In this document: one piece after another, positions 47,161 through 57,886 of the stretch
How the letters are laid out: every line of letters starts with the position of its first letter
Numbering within the stretch: the stretch's first letter is position 1
Assembly (NCBI GenBank): GCA_030248215.1
Contig: JASANG010002702.1
Location: 1 to 64,000, forward strand
Source of the DNA: Enoplolaimus lenunculus
Lineage: Eukaryota; Nematoda; Enoplea; Enoplida; Thoracostomopsidae
Length of the DNA: 64,000 nucleotides
Direction of reading: 5' to 3'
Notes under the pieces: model-generated
What the model saw: only the letters and a program-made list of their open reading frames with translations
Databases searched by the model: none
What the model was told of the DNA's origin: nothing
Made by a program: the position numbers and the translations under genes

Positions 47161-49360
47161 AGCTATAAAAAAAGAAAGGGTCTATCTATAACATCAAGGG
47201 CAGAACGTTTTTGTGTTTGACTGTATTATATAGTAAACCCCTTCTCACATTGAGTTGCCTGCAGGAACTTAGCGCAGTGTATATACGTTAAATAGTATAT
47301 ATCGCACCGCGTTTAACAATTGCAACACGTATTCATAGTACTAAATCACCACAAGACGTGAGAGCCCCCTCGGGCTCCAGCGTCAAGCTCCTATAGCTGA
47401 GTGGTGATGGTATATGCCTCCCACTCCAGTCACTGGAGTTCGAATCTTAGCATAAGTAGGTTTAACAAGGGAAATAGAAAATATTCATGTGAGAAAGGGT
47501 TAAGCGAAAAATTTTCAGTTTACTATCTTTAAGCTTTTTAAGCTTTACAGTATTTTTTGGTTAGGTCGAGCTTTATGTTAGGCATAAAGCCCATTCTTAC
47601 GCCAAGGTTTAGGCTTAGGCTAACAGGAATATGCGTGATATCAACTATTAAGAATTCAAAGAAGTTCAACACACGTCCTGCAAATACCTTCTAACGTCGT
47701 TATATCTACGGTTTACGTCATGCAACAGTGTCATACATTTTCAAAATGTATCAAATCAACATAAATTGCGCAAACCAACTGTTGTAGCCGGTAATTGAGC
47801 ATGGACTTTGAGATCTATGCCTGCTTGTACTTTCTGTAACTGTCATCCATGTATAATGTCTGCATTATAGCCAAAAGACACTAAAGTATACTCGCTGTTT
47901 TATTTAACAGTCGTACCTATCTTAAAAAAATATTGGTTGTCCCGCCATTGTAGCCAAGTGTGTGGACCTTTTTAATATAGCGTAAACAGTATAACATGAG
48001 TGAAATATGATTTTTATTTTGCCCACATACTGTTTATAAGTGACTATTAAAGATAAGATTGTTATTAACAGTAGATCGTTATAAAAAATTTTGATAAAAT
48101 TCTTTGCGTTAACAAAGAAGGTTGGCTTTTTCATTCATTTTGTGATGTTTGAACAAAAATATAGCCCTAGTTATGAACTATGAGTAGGATCGTTCCAGTT
48201 TGAACTTCTTAACGCGAAAAACACTATTGCAGCAGTAATAACAACATACCTAGTATGTTTATAAAACTAAGAGATATTGTAAAAGTGCAGGTTTTCAATA
48301 GAATTCCAATTCTGGCTGAGATTCCTGCAAAATTTCAGTTCCGATTTCTTTCGGCTGGTTTTGATTCCGGTGGCGGAATGTCGTCATTTTCTGTTATATG
48401 CCGTTTTCTGCCAGCAGTATTTCAAGTTTAAATGTAGTACATGCAAAAACGTAGTTTTGAGGCAATGGAAAGAAGCGAAAAATTGCATAGCCACCTATTT
48501 GGCTGAACTAAATGTGTACTTCTATTCGGCCATGTTGTGTACTGTAAAACGTTTACAGCCTGTTTTCTAAGATTTACTGTAGAACGTTTGTGCAGAAAGG
48601 CACCTTTATGATTATACAGTCAAAAGGTGGTTATACAATGGCAGTTGTTAGTTAAGTTATATACCAGAAATCCCTTCGCCTTTAGTTTGGTTTAATCCTG
48701 AGATCTACGGTTTCTAATCCGGCGGCAGGTTTAATTGTACGACTGACGAGTACATTTTTTGTTGTCTGATTATTCTATTTATGCTGTACTGCTGTAGTCT
48801 GTGACGATATCAGTAAATTTCTAACGTGTGCTACGAGCGGCCAAGGTCTGAGTACCGGTGCACAGAGATTCTGATTGGTGCATCGGATTTGTGGCAAAAA
48901 CCAAAAATTTAGCAATATATCCAAGTAAACGAAAACACCACACTAGCACTGTCTTACATTATCAAAATCTACCGATTTCTGAATTTTCGAATTCGAACTT
49001 CTGCAATGAATAGATACACATATAGCTTATCACCCCACATTCTCATCTATTTTGCATGTTATTTTTATTTGTTACTTTTCTTTGTTTCTTTTGCTTTTCC
49101 TTTTCTTCTTTTTGTTTTTACCCGTTTGTTTCTTGCCCAATCGCCATCATTTTCGCCTGAAATGTCGTTATGTGGTTCATATACCACATAACACCCTCTG
49201 CCTCCCTTACTGCAGTATTGTTAACTATATATCCTCACGTATACTACTAGCATACATACAGTGTACCGTGCATTGAACAATATGCCCTCACATGTTAACA
49301 TATATAATATACGTATACGTTTGGTTTTATTTTTAGTAGCATTTAGAATAAATGTTGCAT
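47161..49360. other. No gene recognised; tRNA-like and TTAGGC-like patches
   Basis: A tRNA-like sequence lies at about 47389-47462 (CTATAGCTGAGTGGTGATGG then GGAGTTCGAATC). A TTAGGC-like patch is at about 47565-47625 and an old CCGATTTC-type element end at about 48285-48375. Pyrimidine-rich sequence at 49060-49130. Confidence 0.4.
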
Positions 49361-49645
49361 TTAAGCAAATTCTTTCGAAGATAAGACGATGGATATTATT
49401 TTGTATTGCTTAATAATCTGCTGTTGGAGTTTCACGAGTTGGGCTGTGAGTTTTCGATATATAGGGTTTTGAGCGTTTTCATGCGATTGTTTTGTAAACA
49501 CCCCGAACTGTATTAATCGCAAATCTTGAAAAATTTGTGATTCATTTGTGCGATTATTGGTCACGTTGGCAAAGGGTGCTATGTCATTTTCGTAAGCGGA
49601 TATCTGAATTTCCAACCTGATTGTATCACACTCTTTGCAGTTCAG
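49361..49645 (-). CDS. Possible terminal exon of an unidentified minus-strand gene
   Basis: Open frame of 94 residues (LNCKECDTIRLEIQ..., ending KIISIVLSSKEFA) on the minus strand, following a CTACAG acceptor-like site at 49651-49646. It is rich in Gln, Lys and Ile, with a possible short helix near the C-terminus. A minus-strand AATAAA at 49331-49326 lies 30 nt after the stop, as expected of a 3' end. It lies 150 bp upstream of the first placed PIG-K exon on the opposite strand. The family is not recognised; it could pair with the frame at 53446-53721 as an antisense gene, but no joining exons are visible. Confidence 0.3.
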   Translation of the reverse strand: MNCKECDTIRLEIQISAYENDIAPFANVTNNRTNESQIFQDLRLIQFGVFTKQSHENAQNPIYRKLTAQLVKLQQQIIKQYKIISIVLSSKEFA

Positions 49646-49792
49646 CTGTAGTTTCTCGTTAATACAGTAATAATGCGTACCTTCCTTTCAAAACACGTTA
49701 AATTGTATATTTTTCATTAGTTGATAAGCTGTTGATTAAAAGTAATTTACAAATGTTTGTTATTAATATATTCACAAGCTGTACGTTTGCAG

Positions 49793-52700
49793 AGCACATA
49801 TGAAGATTTCTTTCAACAAAGTTCTCATACAAACAATTGGGCGGTGTTGGTGTGTACTTCAAGATTTTGGTTCAATTATCGTCATGTAGCAAATGTGCTT
49901 TCATTGTACCACAGTGTTAAACGGCTTGGTATACCTGATAGGTAAAATTCATTTGCTGCTGTTTCTGAAAACAACACATTTATTAGAACAAGAAGTTTAT
50001 TTGGATCGAAAGCACGTGAAAATATAGTTCCTAAACTAGCCGTTGCATTAGTTAGTAGAAGCTAAAATTACAAACCATATTACATCGGTTGCAGACCTTG
50101 ATTGTAGTGAATAATTAGTACGTAAATATGATAAAATACTTATATTTTTTGATTTGCAAATAAAATTTTGCCACTGTCGTTACAAAACTGGCAAACAATT
50201 TAAATATATATGTACGTAATGATTTTCTGATGACAGCGGATTGTTCATAACGTAATACTTGTATACATTCGTTTTAATTGACTTCTGCTGTTGGTTCCCT
50301 ATAGTACGACATGAGACGTTTGTATGGTAAATGGCTAGTACTTTATTTTAGTCAAATTATTTTAATGCTCGCCGATGACATGCCATGTAATGGCCGTAAT
50401 CCGCGGCCGGGAACTGTGTATAACAACGCGCAGCGGCATATTAATTTGTACGGCGAAGAAGTCGAAGTTGATTATCGTGGTTATGAGGTAAGATAAGATA
50501 TCGTAATAGGCTTTTGCGATAATTTGCCTGTGCGCTATGGGTTGTGATTTTGTGAAATCTCTTACTAGCTTAAAGGTTGCTATAAATCGATTAGCAAAAA
50601 CTATATTGTGAGCAGCTAAATATTAGTGAGGAATTTTAAATTTTGTCACTTATTGTGAAAGTCCAAAATAAAGGACTGAGGTGGGTAGTTTTTTTCTAGT
50701 CTCGGCCCCTTGGCTTTTTGCACCATTTTATTCTACGCATAGCTCCGTTGGTTTTATAGGTCACTGTTGAGAATTTTATTCGCGTGATGACAGGACGGTT
50801 GCCCGCTGGAACTTCTAGGTCCAAACGCCTGTTAACTGATCATAACAGCAACATTTTGGTCTATTTAACAGGTAAAGTTTCAAGTTATAGATGTTTGGTT
50901 CCTCCAGTTTTAAACGTTTATTTACATTGTTCATCACTCGAGCGATCTGGATAGTTTAGCCCAGCCTGTTCATAAATTTTCCTATTTGATGAGACGATGG
51001 TTTTATCTGTCAAAATGTCGCGAAAATATTTTCATTGGTTGTTTTTCTGAGCTCAAGTACTGGTTTTTGATTTAGAAGTTTAGTTTCTCTACTACACAAA
51101 TGACAAATTGATAGTTTTGTTTATTTACATAGCTTTGGAGGAATTTTTTATTGCATTTACATTCATGTTTATCAAAACTTAATTATGTAACAATATTATT
51201 CAATTTATTGAAGAAATTATGCGGAAATATTTTTCTTGATAGATTTGACTTAATAAGTATGTTATCAACTCAGAACACTGAACAAACGGGCAAGAAAGCT
51301 TTGATTACGGTTGTAGATCGTTTGCAGTGGATTTTCCTAATTGGTCTCAATGTTTTAGGTCACGGCGGAGATGGTTTTTTGAAGTTTCAAGACGCGGAGG
51401 AAATAACGAATGTAGATTTGGCTGACGCAGTCGAGACAATGTTCCAGAAAAATAGGTATATAAGCAGTTCTTTAATTTTTGCGTGTTAGAGTTACATAGT
51501 ATAATAAATTTGCAGGTCGTTTTCGGTACTATACAGGTTTCGTAGCAAACAGAAGCAATTGTCTAGTTTTTATTTTTTTTTTGTGAGGCTTAACTTAAAA
51601 AGTCCTAACTAACTATGGCGGTAATTACCAGTTTGCTGACATAGGTTTTGTAAATTTTCAATTTAATGAGTCAGTGTGTATGGAGTTTGAATGTTTATTA
51701 TAGCTGATTCCACATTGAAATGGATAACTTATTGATTATGCGGTAAACTTTTTGAATCTAGAATCTCTATTCTCAAATGCGTGTAGCGCCTATCGTCAGT
51801 TAGCGATAGGTTTTGAAACTGACGAACATCTGCAATTGCAGATTTCAAAATTGATACAGAAGTAAGGCTAGTCAAGCGCGACCGATGTGCTGAATTTCGA
51901 ACCTCAACATATCCATGTTTCAAAGTTACTGAACCTATCACCAACTGGATAAATGCTTGACACATTTGAGAATACGGGCCAAGGGAGTAACGAGCTAGGT
52001 CGGTGGATTTCTATGTAGCTCTACTCTTGTTTCAGATACAACGAAATGTTGCTGATTGTCGACACTTGCCAAGCTGCGTCAATGTATCAAAGACTCTATT
52101 CACCAAATGTTATCGCTGTAGGAAGTAGTTTGGTTGGCGAAGATTCATTATCGGTAACCGGGTTCCGTTGGAAAATGTGACAGACGCTCTTCAGCTCATA
52201 GAGTTTCTCTGCATGTTCATATACGTATCCGGTAGTACCAAACTTACGGTATATAAAGACACTGTATCGAATTTTACAGGGCTTCACAGGTCAGCGGTTA
52301 GAACAGATGATTGGTAACTGTAGGTCGTTTGATCGAGCCCCACCGCATCCGCAGCACAATTTTCATGAAGGGCACTGTATGGTACTGCTTAACTTAGGAA
52401 TAATAAATAAATAGGTAAATAAGAATTGAACTAATAAAATAAACTAAATAAACGTAGTTAGTATTAGAAACAGATAAAACAGCCCTAATGTAATGAGTAA
52501 TATGTTACGATTTAAATTTGAAAATTTTAACTGAAAATTTAGTTAACGATATCTGTTGCAGATTATCCGTCATATCTGAAATAGCTCGGCTCTATGATGT
52601 TTATATGAAATAATGCACTTGTACAGGGGTACTGTTTTAACCTTTAGACTAGTACTGTTTTCAAAGATACTTAAGGTAGTGCGTTTTTGTTGGTAGTTTT

Positions 52701-53430
52701 TGGGTTTCTTGGTTTCATTTTGTGTAACTTTGCTTCGTTGCCTGTATCTGCTGTTTAGGTTATAGTACTGTGCATTTGTTCTATTTAAGGCTTGTTTATT
52801 TTGCTTTTAGCATCATGTTGATCATTCCATTGGCGTGTACATAATCGATCGCTATACGTTCTATATCCTAGAATTTCTTGAAGGCGTCAGCCCGAATACA
52901 AATCATACACTTCAAGAATTTGTATGTTATTTCTATGTTTGTGCGATTTAATTTGAGGACTCAATTGGGCGGAACTTAATTAACCAGAGCAAGCCCTATG
53001 TAATTAAATTGTAGTTTCAACAGATACCGAAATTCTTAAATACGTTTGCTTGTAATAGATGTAGTGGCCAAACCATCTGTTGGTGTTTCAATTTTTTTGG
53101 CTAAAAACGTGCTGAAATGCATGTCGGAGTCTATGTGTTTTTAAAATTCATCAACATAGTAAAAACAGGTTCTTTATTTAAGCAGTTTTAAAAAATATTC
53201 ACCCACTTCTAAAGTTGTTATTTTTTCGCAATATTTAGCTTGACGCTTGTCCAATACAGCTGTGTCGGTCAACGGTTGGTGTTCGATACGATTTGTTCTC
53301 TCGTGATCCAAAAAGAGTTTTATTGACAGATTTTTTGGGGTCGGTTCGCCATGTAAGGTTCGTTGAGGAAGACATTGATTTGTCGCTGATTGAAGACGAA
53401 TTCAGTCCTCAAGAGGTGGTGACAGAATGA
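49793..53430 (+). CDS. PIGK: GPI-anchor transamidase catalytic subunit PIG-K (GPI8), missing first exon
   Basis: Caspase-like (C13 family) cysteine protease that, with PIG-T, GPAA1, PIG-S and PIG-U, cleaves the C-terminal signal of proproteins in the ER lumen and attaches the GPI anchor. Exons: 49793-49941, 50352-50487, 50760-50871, 51359-51455, 52036-52153, 52811-52921 and 53239-53430. All are GT-AG with agreeing phases (304 aa). It starts in [20 protein letters not shown] and continues through MLADDMPCN, the catalytic His in [10 protein letters not shown] (51361) and the catalytic Cys in DTCQA (52067), to [12 protein letters not shown]. The first exon opens in phase 0 with no start codon, so a signal-peptide exon lies upstream; a hydrophobic frame at 49052-49120 with a weak GTTTGT donor is one uncertain option. 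The protein stops about 20 residues after GSVRHV, without the C-terminal membrane helix of the human enzyme. AATAAA at 53938. Intron 5 carries a SINE. Confidence 0.96.
52268..52395 (+). mobile_element. tRNA(Thr)-like SINE copy in PIG-K intron 5
   Basis: GGTCAGCGGTTAGAACAG, the B-box-like TTGATCGAGCCCC, CGCATCCGCAGCACAATTTTC and the tail TGTATGGTACTGCTTAAC match the SINE at 43899-44045. Sense orientation relative to PIG-K. Confidence 0.7.
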
Positions 53431-53445
53431 ACGGAACTTTAGATT

Positions 53446-53721
53446 TCAACTGATTAGAGGGCTCGTTGCTGCGGTTTTTTCAAAGAGGGTACGATTGAAA
53501 GACCGCTGTTCAAACAACTCTTGCTTAAAACTGAAGCATTCTGAAATGGTCATTCGATATTCTTCCACCGTACGCTTTGTATGGTAGCGATGTTGGACGA
53601 GGGGGTTATCCGTAAACGGCTGCAGATTTGTGTATGCAGAGCGCAGTTCAACTAATGGCGCGGTGTGAGAAAGGATGACGCTATGTTGAAGTCGTGACAA
53701 TTCACTGCTTGCAGTAGTCAT
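53446..53721 (-). CDS. Possible small gene convergent with PIG-K, unknown function
   Basis: A 91-residue minus-strand frame begins at an ATG in a near-ideal context (CCACCATGA) and starts MTTASSELSRLQHSVILSHT. It is polar and charged (TKRTVEEYRMTISECF, KQELFEQRSFNRTLF), coiled-coil-like in composition, with no signal peptide or membrane helix. I do not recognise the family. Its stop lies 15 bp from the PIG-K stop on the other strand, so the transcripts would overlap tail to tail. A weak donor (ATCA|GTTGAA) just before the stop would let it be the first exon of a longer gene antisense to PIG-K. A chance frame cannot be excluded. Confidence 0.35.
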   Translation of the reverse strand: MTTASSELSRLQHSVILSHTAPLVELRSAYTNLQPFTDNPLVQHRYHTKRTVEEYRMTISECFSFKQELFEQRSFNRTLFEKTAATSPLIS

Positions 53722-54683
53722 GGTGGAAACTGGGATCAGGTGCTTTAAATTCGTAAAACTACTATTATGTCGATAGATTTCAAATGTGTGATGTGTAAGC
53801 ACGTGAACTCCGTTTATTGCAAAAAGTAAATTGTTACTAATGTTTTGACTATTTTTATATTTGTTGCTAAATGAGGTTTTTCATATTCGAATTGTTTGAC
53901 ATGCCTTGATACGCCTCAGCTTGGTATTGTGGGAAAAAATAAAACCGCTACACAAAGCTAGCTTTGGACCTACTGTGCTTGTAATAACTATGGTGGTTAA
54001 AGCACAATATAGGTCTGCATCTGTTGCAATAAAAATGTTTGTAATAAACCACTGCTTAGTAAATTTTGTGTTTTTTCGTTTTATCGAGCTGTGTATATTT
54101 CAGTGGTAGAGTTGACAGACTAGGTTAGCATGCCGAAGACTTGTATGTTCGGAAGAGTTGTGCACTGAACGTTGTTAATTTTAATGACAGATTTCGGGCA
54201 GCGCTATATTTCAGTTTTTGCTGTAATTGTCTCCGGAATATGCTTATCAGTGTTGCAGCACCGTTCTATACATTGGCCATGTTTCGAACCAGGTTCTAAG
54301 CATTAAAAATTGCAAGTTTCCTAGTGTGTAGTTTTAACTCCCGGCGGCAAATTCTCTCGCGCTCAACCCTTGATGTTTTCTGAGATATAAGGGCGTTGTA
54401 GCTTCTTGCTAATCCTTTAAAAATCGTGATTACTGCCACAGTATGAGAAAAATACGCTTGCTTCTCAAGCGTAATTTTTGATTATTCCCGAGCCTTATGT
54501 TGACCTAGAAAAATGATAGCCGGTCTGTCATTCATTATGTTGATCAAAATTAGTTTCTCATTGTTCGAATTATGGGCACCGGATATCCGGATATTTATCC
54601 GAAATGAAACGTGTATCCGGATATATCCGAAATGCTTTTGTCTAAAATTTTTTGGAATAATTTGCATGGTTTCACCACCAAAG
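53722..54683. other. No gene; between the PIG-K 3' end and a transposon cluster
   Basis: The PIG-K message probably ends near AATAAA at 53938. A GGATATCCGGATA-rich stretch begins at about 54575. Nothing coding. Confidence 0.4.
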
Positions 54684-55128
54684 TACTGTATTGACCCGAA
54701 TAAGACGGGGACTGATATTTATTTGGCCTCTCCAGAGGGTGCCCCCCTTGTTATTCGGTTACGGACTGTTATTTGTTTTTAACCCACGCTCCGCCGCTCT
54801 TCGTTACTGATATATATCCGGTACTGCAATTATCCGTTGTATCAAATGTTTATTTGTCTTGTGTCAATAACTTGAGCGATAATAAAAGGTTATACTTAGA
54901 AATGTACTTTCAAAATTTACGTACGCTTTAAAGTTTGGAACTCAAATTATTTGGTCCTGGAGTCATTTATGTGCTACAATTGGGGTTAATTGACATTTAT
55001 GGACTCTAATGAGGGTTTAGGGACTCTCCGCTTACGGACTCTTATTATAGGGATACGCACTCCTATTGATTCAGACCCAAAATGGGGACCCCCTCTTATT
55101 ACCCCCTCTTATTCGGGTCAATACAGTA
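54684..55128. mobile_element. TA-target MITE with CTGTATTGACCCG ends
   Basis: TA|CTGTATTGACCCGAATAAGA and TCTTATTCGGGTCAATACAG|TA are perfect inverted repeats. A second partial copy follows directly (55140-55366) and ends with the same TTCGGGTCAATACAG|TA. Confidence 0.83.
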
Positions 55129-55469
55129 GCTGGAGCTGATGAAAAAAATTCAGTATCCAAACCTCAGTCAGAATATTAAACCACATTTTTCCGCGCTTTA
55201 CAGTTTTGAACTCACCTTTATTGGGTTCTGGAGTCATTGATGCACTACAATTAGGAATAATTGACATTTATGGACTCTAATTACGGTTTAAGGACTCTAT
55301 GCGCTTACGGACTCCTATTGATTGAGACTCAATATGGGTACCCCTCTTATTCGGGTCAATACAGTACTGGCATAATAAATACCGATTTTTAGAATTGTAT
55401 CTTTTATGCTCATATCGGCCCATGTACTGAAGAGGTCCCTCCCAAAATCCGCGGATATATTACCCGGGA

Positions 55470-56070
55470 AATTGCGATTTTGGGAAATACGGATATTACC
55501 CGGGAAATTGGGATTTTGGGCGCAGCGTTTTACGCTCGGGATTTTGTTAAATTAGGATTTTGGGCGCAGCGTTTTTCGCTCGGGATTTTGGGAAATTGGG
55601 ATTTTCGGCGCAGCGTTTTTCGCTCGGGATTTTGGGAAATTGGGATTTTTGTCGCAGCGTTTTTCGCTCGGGGTTTTGGGAAATTGGAATTTTGGGCGCA
55701 GCGTTATTCGGCCGGGATTTTGGAAAATTGGGATTTTGGGAAATTGGGATTTTGGGCGCAGCGTTTTACGCTTGGGATTTTGTTAAATTGGGATTTTGGG
55801 CGCAGCGTTTTTCGCTCGGGATTTTGGGAAATTGGGATTTTCGGCGCAGCGTTTTTCGCTCGGGATTTTGGGAAATTGGGATTTTTGTCGCAGCGTTTTT
55901 CGCTCGGGGTTTTGGGAAATTGGAATTTTGGGCGCAGCGTTTTTCGCTCGGGATTTTGGGAAATTGGAATTTTGGACGCAGCGTTATTCGGTCGGGATTT
56001 TGGAAAATTGGGATTTTGGGAAATTGGGATTTTGGGCGCAGCGTTTTTCGGTCGGGATTTTGGTAAATAA
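55470..56070. repeat. Higher-order minisatellite, about 44-bp units in a 236-bp period
   Basis: Units of the form GCGCAGCGTTTTTCGCTCGG then GATTTTGGGAAATTGGG. Distinctive variants (GATTTTGTTAAATT, TTTTTGTCGCAG, GTTATTCGG) recur 236 bp apart, for example 55541 and 55777, so the array grew by duplicating a block of units. Several frames stay open through it, including a 196-codon one, because of the repeat. Confidence 0.9.
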
Positions 56071-57208
56071 AATTTCGGTAACCACTCACTTAACGGGTCG
56101 GGTGAAATTGTTTGTTTGTACTATTTAACATATATTTGCCGTATAAATTTTATTTGACGTTGCTCATGTAATTTAAATGATATGTTGAGTTTTCCCGTTA
56201 AAAAATTAGGTTACACTTCGGAAATCAAATCCCGGCAAGCCCCTTTTCGGAATGCACTATTTGTGGTATAATTTAAAGAATACACAATCAACTGTGTTTA
56301 AAATAATTTCAATATAGACGTAAATTGCCTAGTGAGGGGGGGATTGGAGGGGCACAACACCTTAAAGAACACAATAAAAACAACTTCCCGAGATAAAACC
56401 TTCCATCCTCCACATAGACTCCTTTTTAAATTACGTTCTCAGGGGGGCTGCCGCTCCCTGAACCCCCCGCAATTTTAAGGGATCCTAAGCAGGATGGGGG
56501 CTACCGCCCCCCAAACCCCCCGCACTCAGCGGTTCTCACACTTAAGCTGCACTGACACAATCAAAAAATTTTGCTCAAACAATGAATTGCTTTGTGCAAG
56601 GGTTTGGGGGTCGACAGCCCCTTGAAAACGCAATTAAAGAAAATGTTTTTATGTGAGCAAGGGGAAAAGCCTTCTTGCATCCGTCTGTCTATGGTTCCGT
56701 CAAGCCTACGCCCGAACCTAAGTATACACGTTAACTTTTTCCAGGATATTTGGATTTTACAAGGAAAATTGGCAAATGATCCGTGATACTGATAGTTTGG
56801 GAAGTTGGGATATTACCCAGTAAGTTGGGATATTACCCGGGATATTGCGATTATGGGAAACTGGGATATAACCGGGGAAATTAGGATTTTGGGAAATTGG
56901 GATATTACCCGGGAAATTGGAAGGGACCTGTTTTCTACATGGGCCCTCATATCAATTTGCTTGAGGGTCAGAATACTTCCTTTACAGCAACAAATTAAAA
57001 CAAGTGCTTAAGAAACAAAAATTGAAGTTCGGAAACTCAAAAAACACAATCGAGTTTCGGATATCCGAAATAGAAAATTTATATCCGGATATCCGGATAA
57101 ATATCCGGCAAGAATTGTCGGATATCCGGATATGAAAAAATATCCGATGCCCATCACTACGATTTATATTACCGTATTTCAGCCGTACGCCTGTATTTTC
57201 TGAGATAT
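56071..57208. repeat. Intergenic repeats upstream of the Maf gene
   Basis: A C/G-run element at about 56330-56620 (CTGCCGCTCCCTGAACCCCC, GGATGGGGGCTACCGCCCCC), also found at 58900-59110. A GGGATATTACCCGGGAAATT minisatellite at about 56800-56930. A GGATATCCGGATA patch at about 57055-57150 ends ATCCGATGCCCATC. No gene. Confidence 0.55.
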
Positions 57209-57886
57209 TTGAATGCAATGATATCAGATTTGGTTCCTTGTCTTCGTGGTGGCTGCCTGATCCTTGGAAGTCAATCACCTAGGCGCCTGGAGATACTTCA
57301 ACGACTAACTGGTCTTGAAATCATCGTTAAACCATCAACATTCCCAGAAGATCTCGACCGCTCGTTATACGTTCATAAAGCACGCGAGTACGTGCGTGAT
57401 AATGCGAGATTAAAATGTGACAATTGCCTACACACTTTAACATCAGCAGCACCGGAATTTAAATGGGATGTTCTAGTGACGGCAGATACTGTAGTGGCAA
57501 CTACAGACGGGCAAATTTTGGAGAAGCCAAAAGATCCGGCGCACGCAAAAAGAATGCTAACAGCATTGAGTGGCTCTGAGCATATGGTACATACAGGAGT
57601 ATGTTTGGTTAGAGCTCCGAGCTTCGAAAACAGCAAGGGTGAGTTAGACTTGGAGAAGCTGGATCATGCATTATTTGTCGAGGATACCTTGGTTCGGTTT
57701 GGACTGCTCAGCAAGCAAGTGATCGATGCCTATGTTGCGACCAGTGAGCCGTTAGATAAGGCTGGAGCGTATGGGATCCAGGGGATTGGAGCCCTTCTTG
57801 TCGAGTCAATTAATGGTGATTTTTATAATGTTGCTGGATTTCCATTGTATAGATTTACGCAAGAGTTGTTGAAATTGTATGCGTAG
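57209..57886 (+). CDS. Maf/ASMTL-type nucleoside triphosphate pyrophosphatase, intronless
   Basis: House-cleaning enzyme that hydrolyses non-canonical or excess NTPs to NMP and pyrophosphate; bacterial Maf and the N-terminal domain of vertebrate ASMTL share this fold. A single uninterrupted frame of 225 aa carries the Maf motifs in order: SQSPRR (residues 21-26), the catalytic Asp93 in ADTVV (92-96), LEKP (104-107), DKAGAYGIQG (183-192) and GDFYNVAGFPL (203-213). The ending GDFYNVAGFPL to ELLKLY resembles animal ASMTL more than bacterial Maf. Met1 and Met4 are both possible starts, and no upstream in-frame exon is needed. AATAAA lies at 58358. It lacks the methyltransferase domain of vertebrate ASMTL. 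It is the only intronless gene here, so a retrocopy origin is possible. Confidence 0.94.
   Translation: MNAMISDLVPCLRGGCLILGSQSPRRLEILQRLTGLEIIVKPSTFPEDLDRSLYVHKAREYVRDNARLKCDNCLHTLTSAAPEFKWDVLVTADTVVATTDGQILEKPKDPAHAKRMLTALSGSEHMVHTGVCLVRAPSFENSKGELDLEKLDHALFVEDTLVRFGLLSKQVIDAYVATSEPLDKAGAYGIQGIGALLVESINGDFYNVAGFPLYRFTQELLKLYA

Noticed and set aside
55480-56128. Long overlapping open frames (up to 196 codons)
   Set aside because: Open in several frames only because the minisatellite unit lacks stops; no start context, splice signals or homology.
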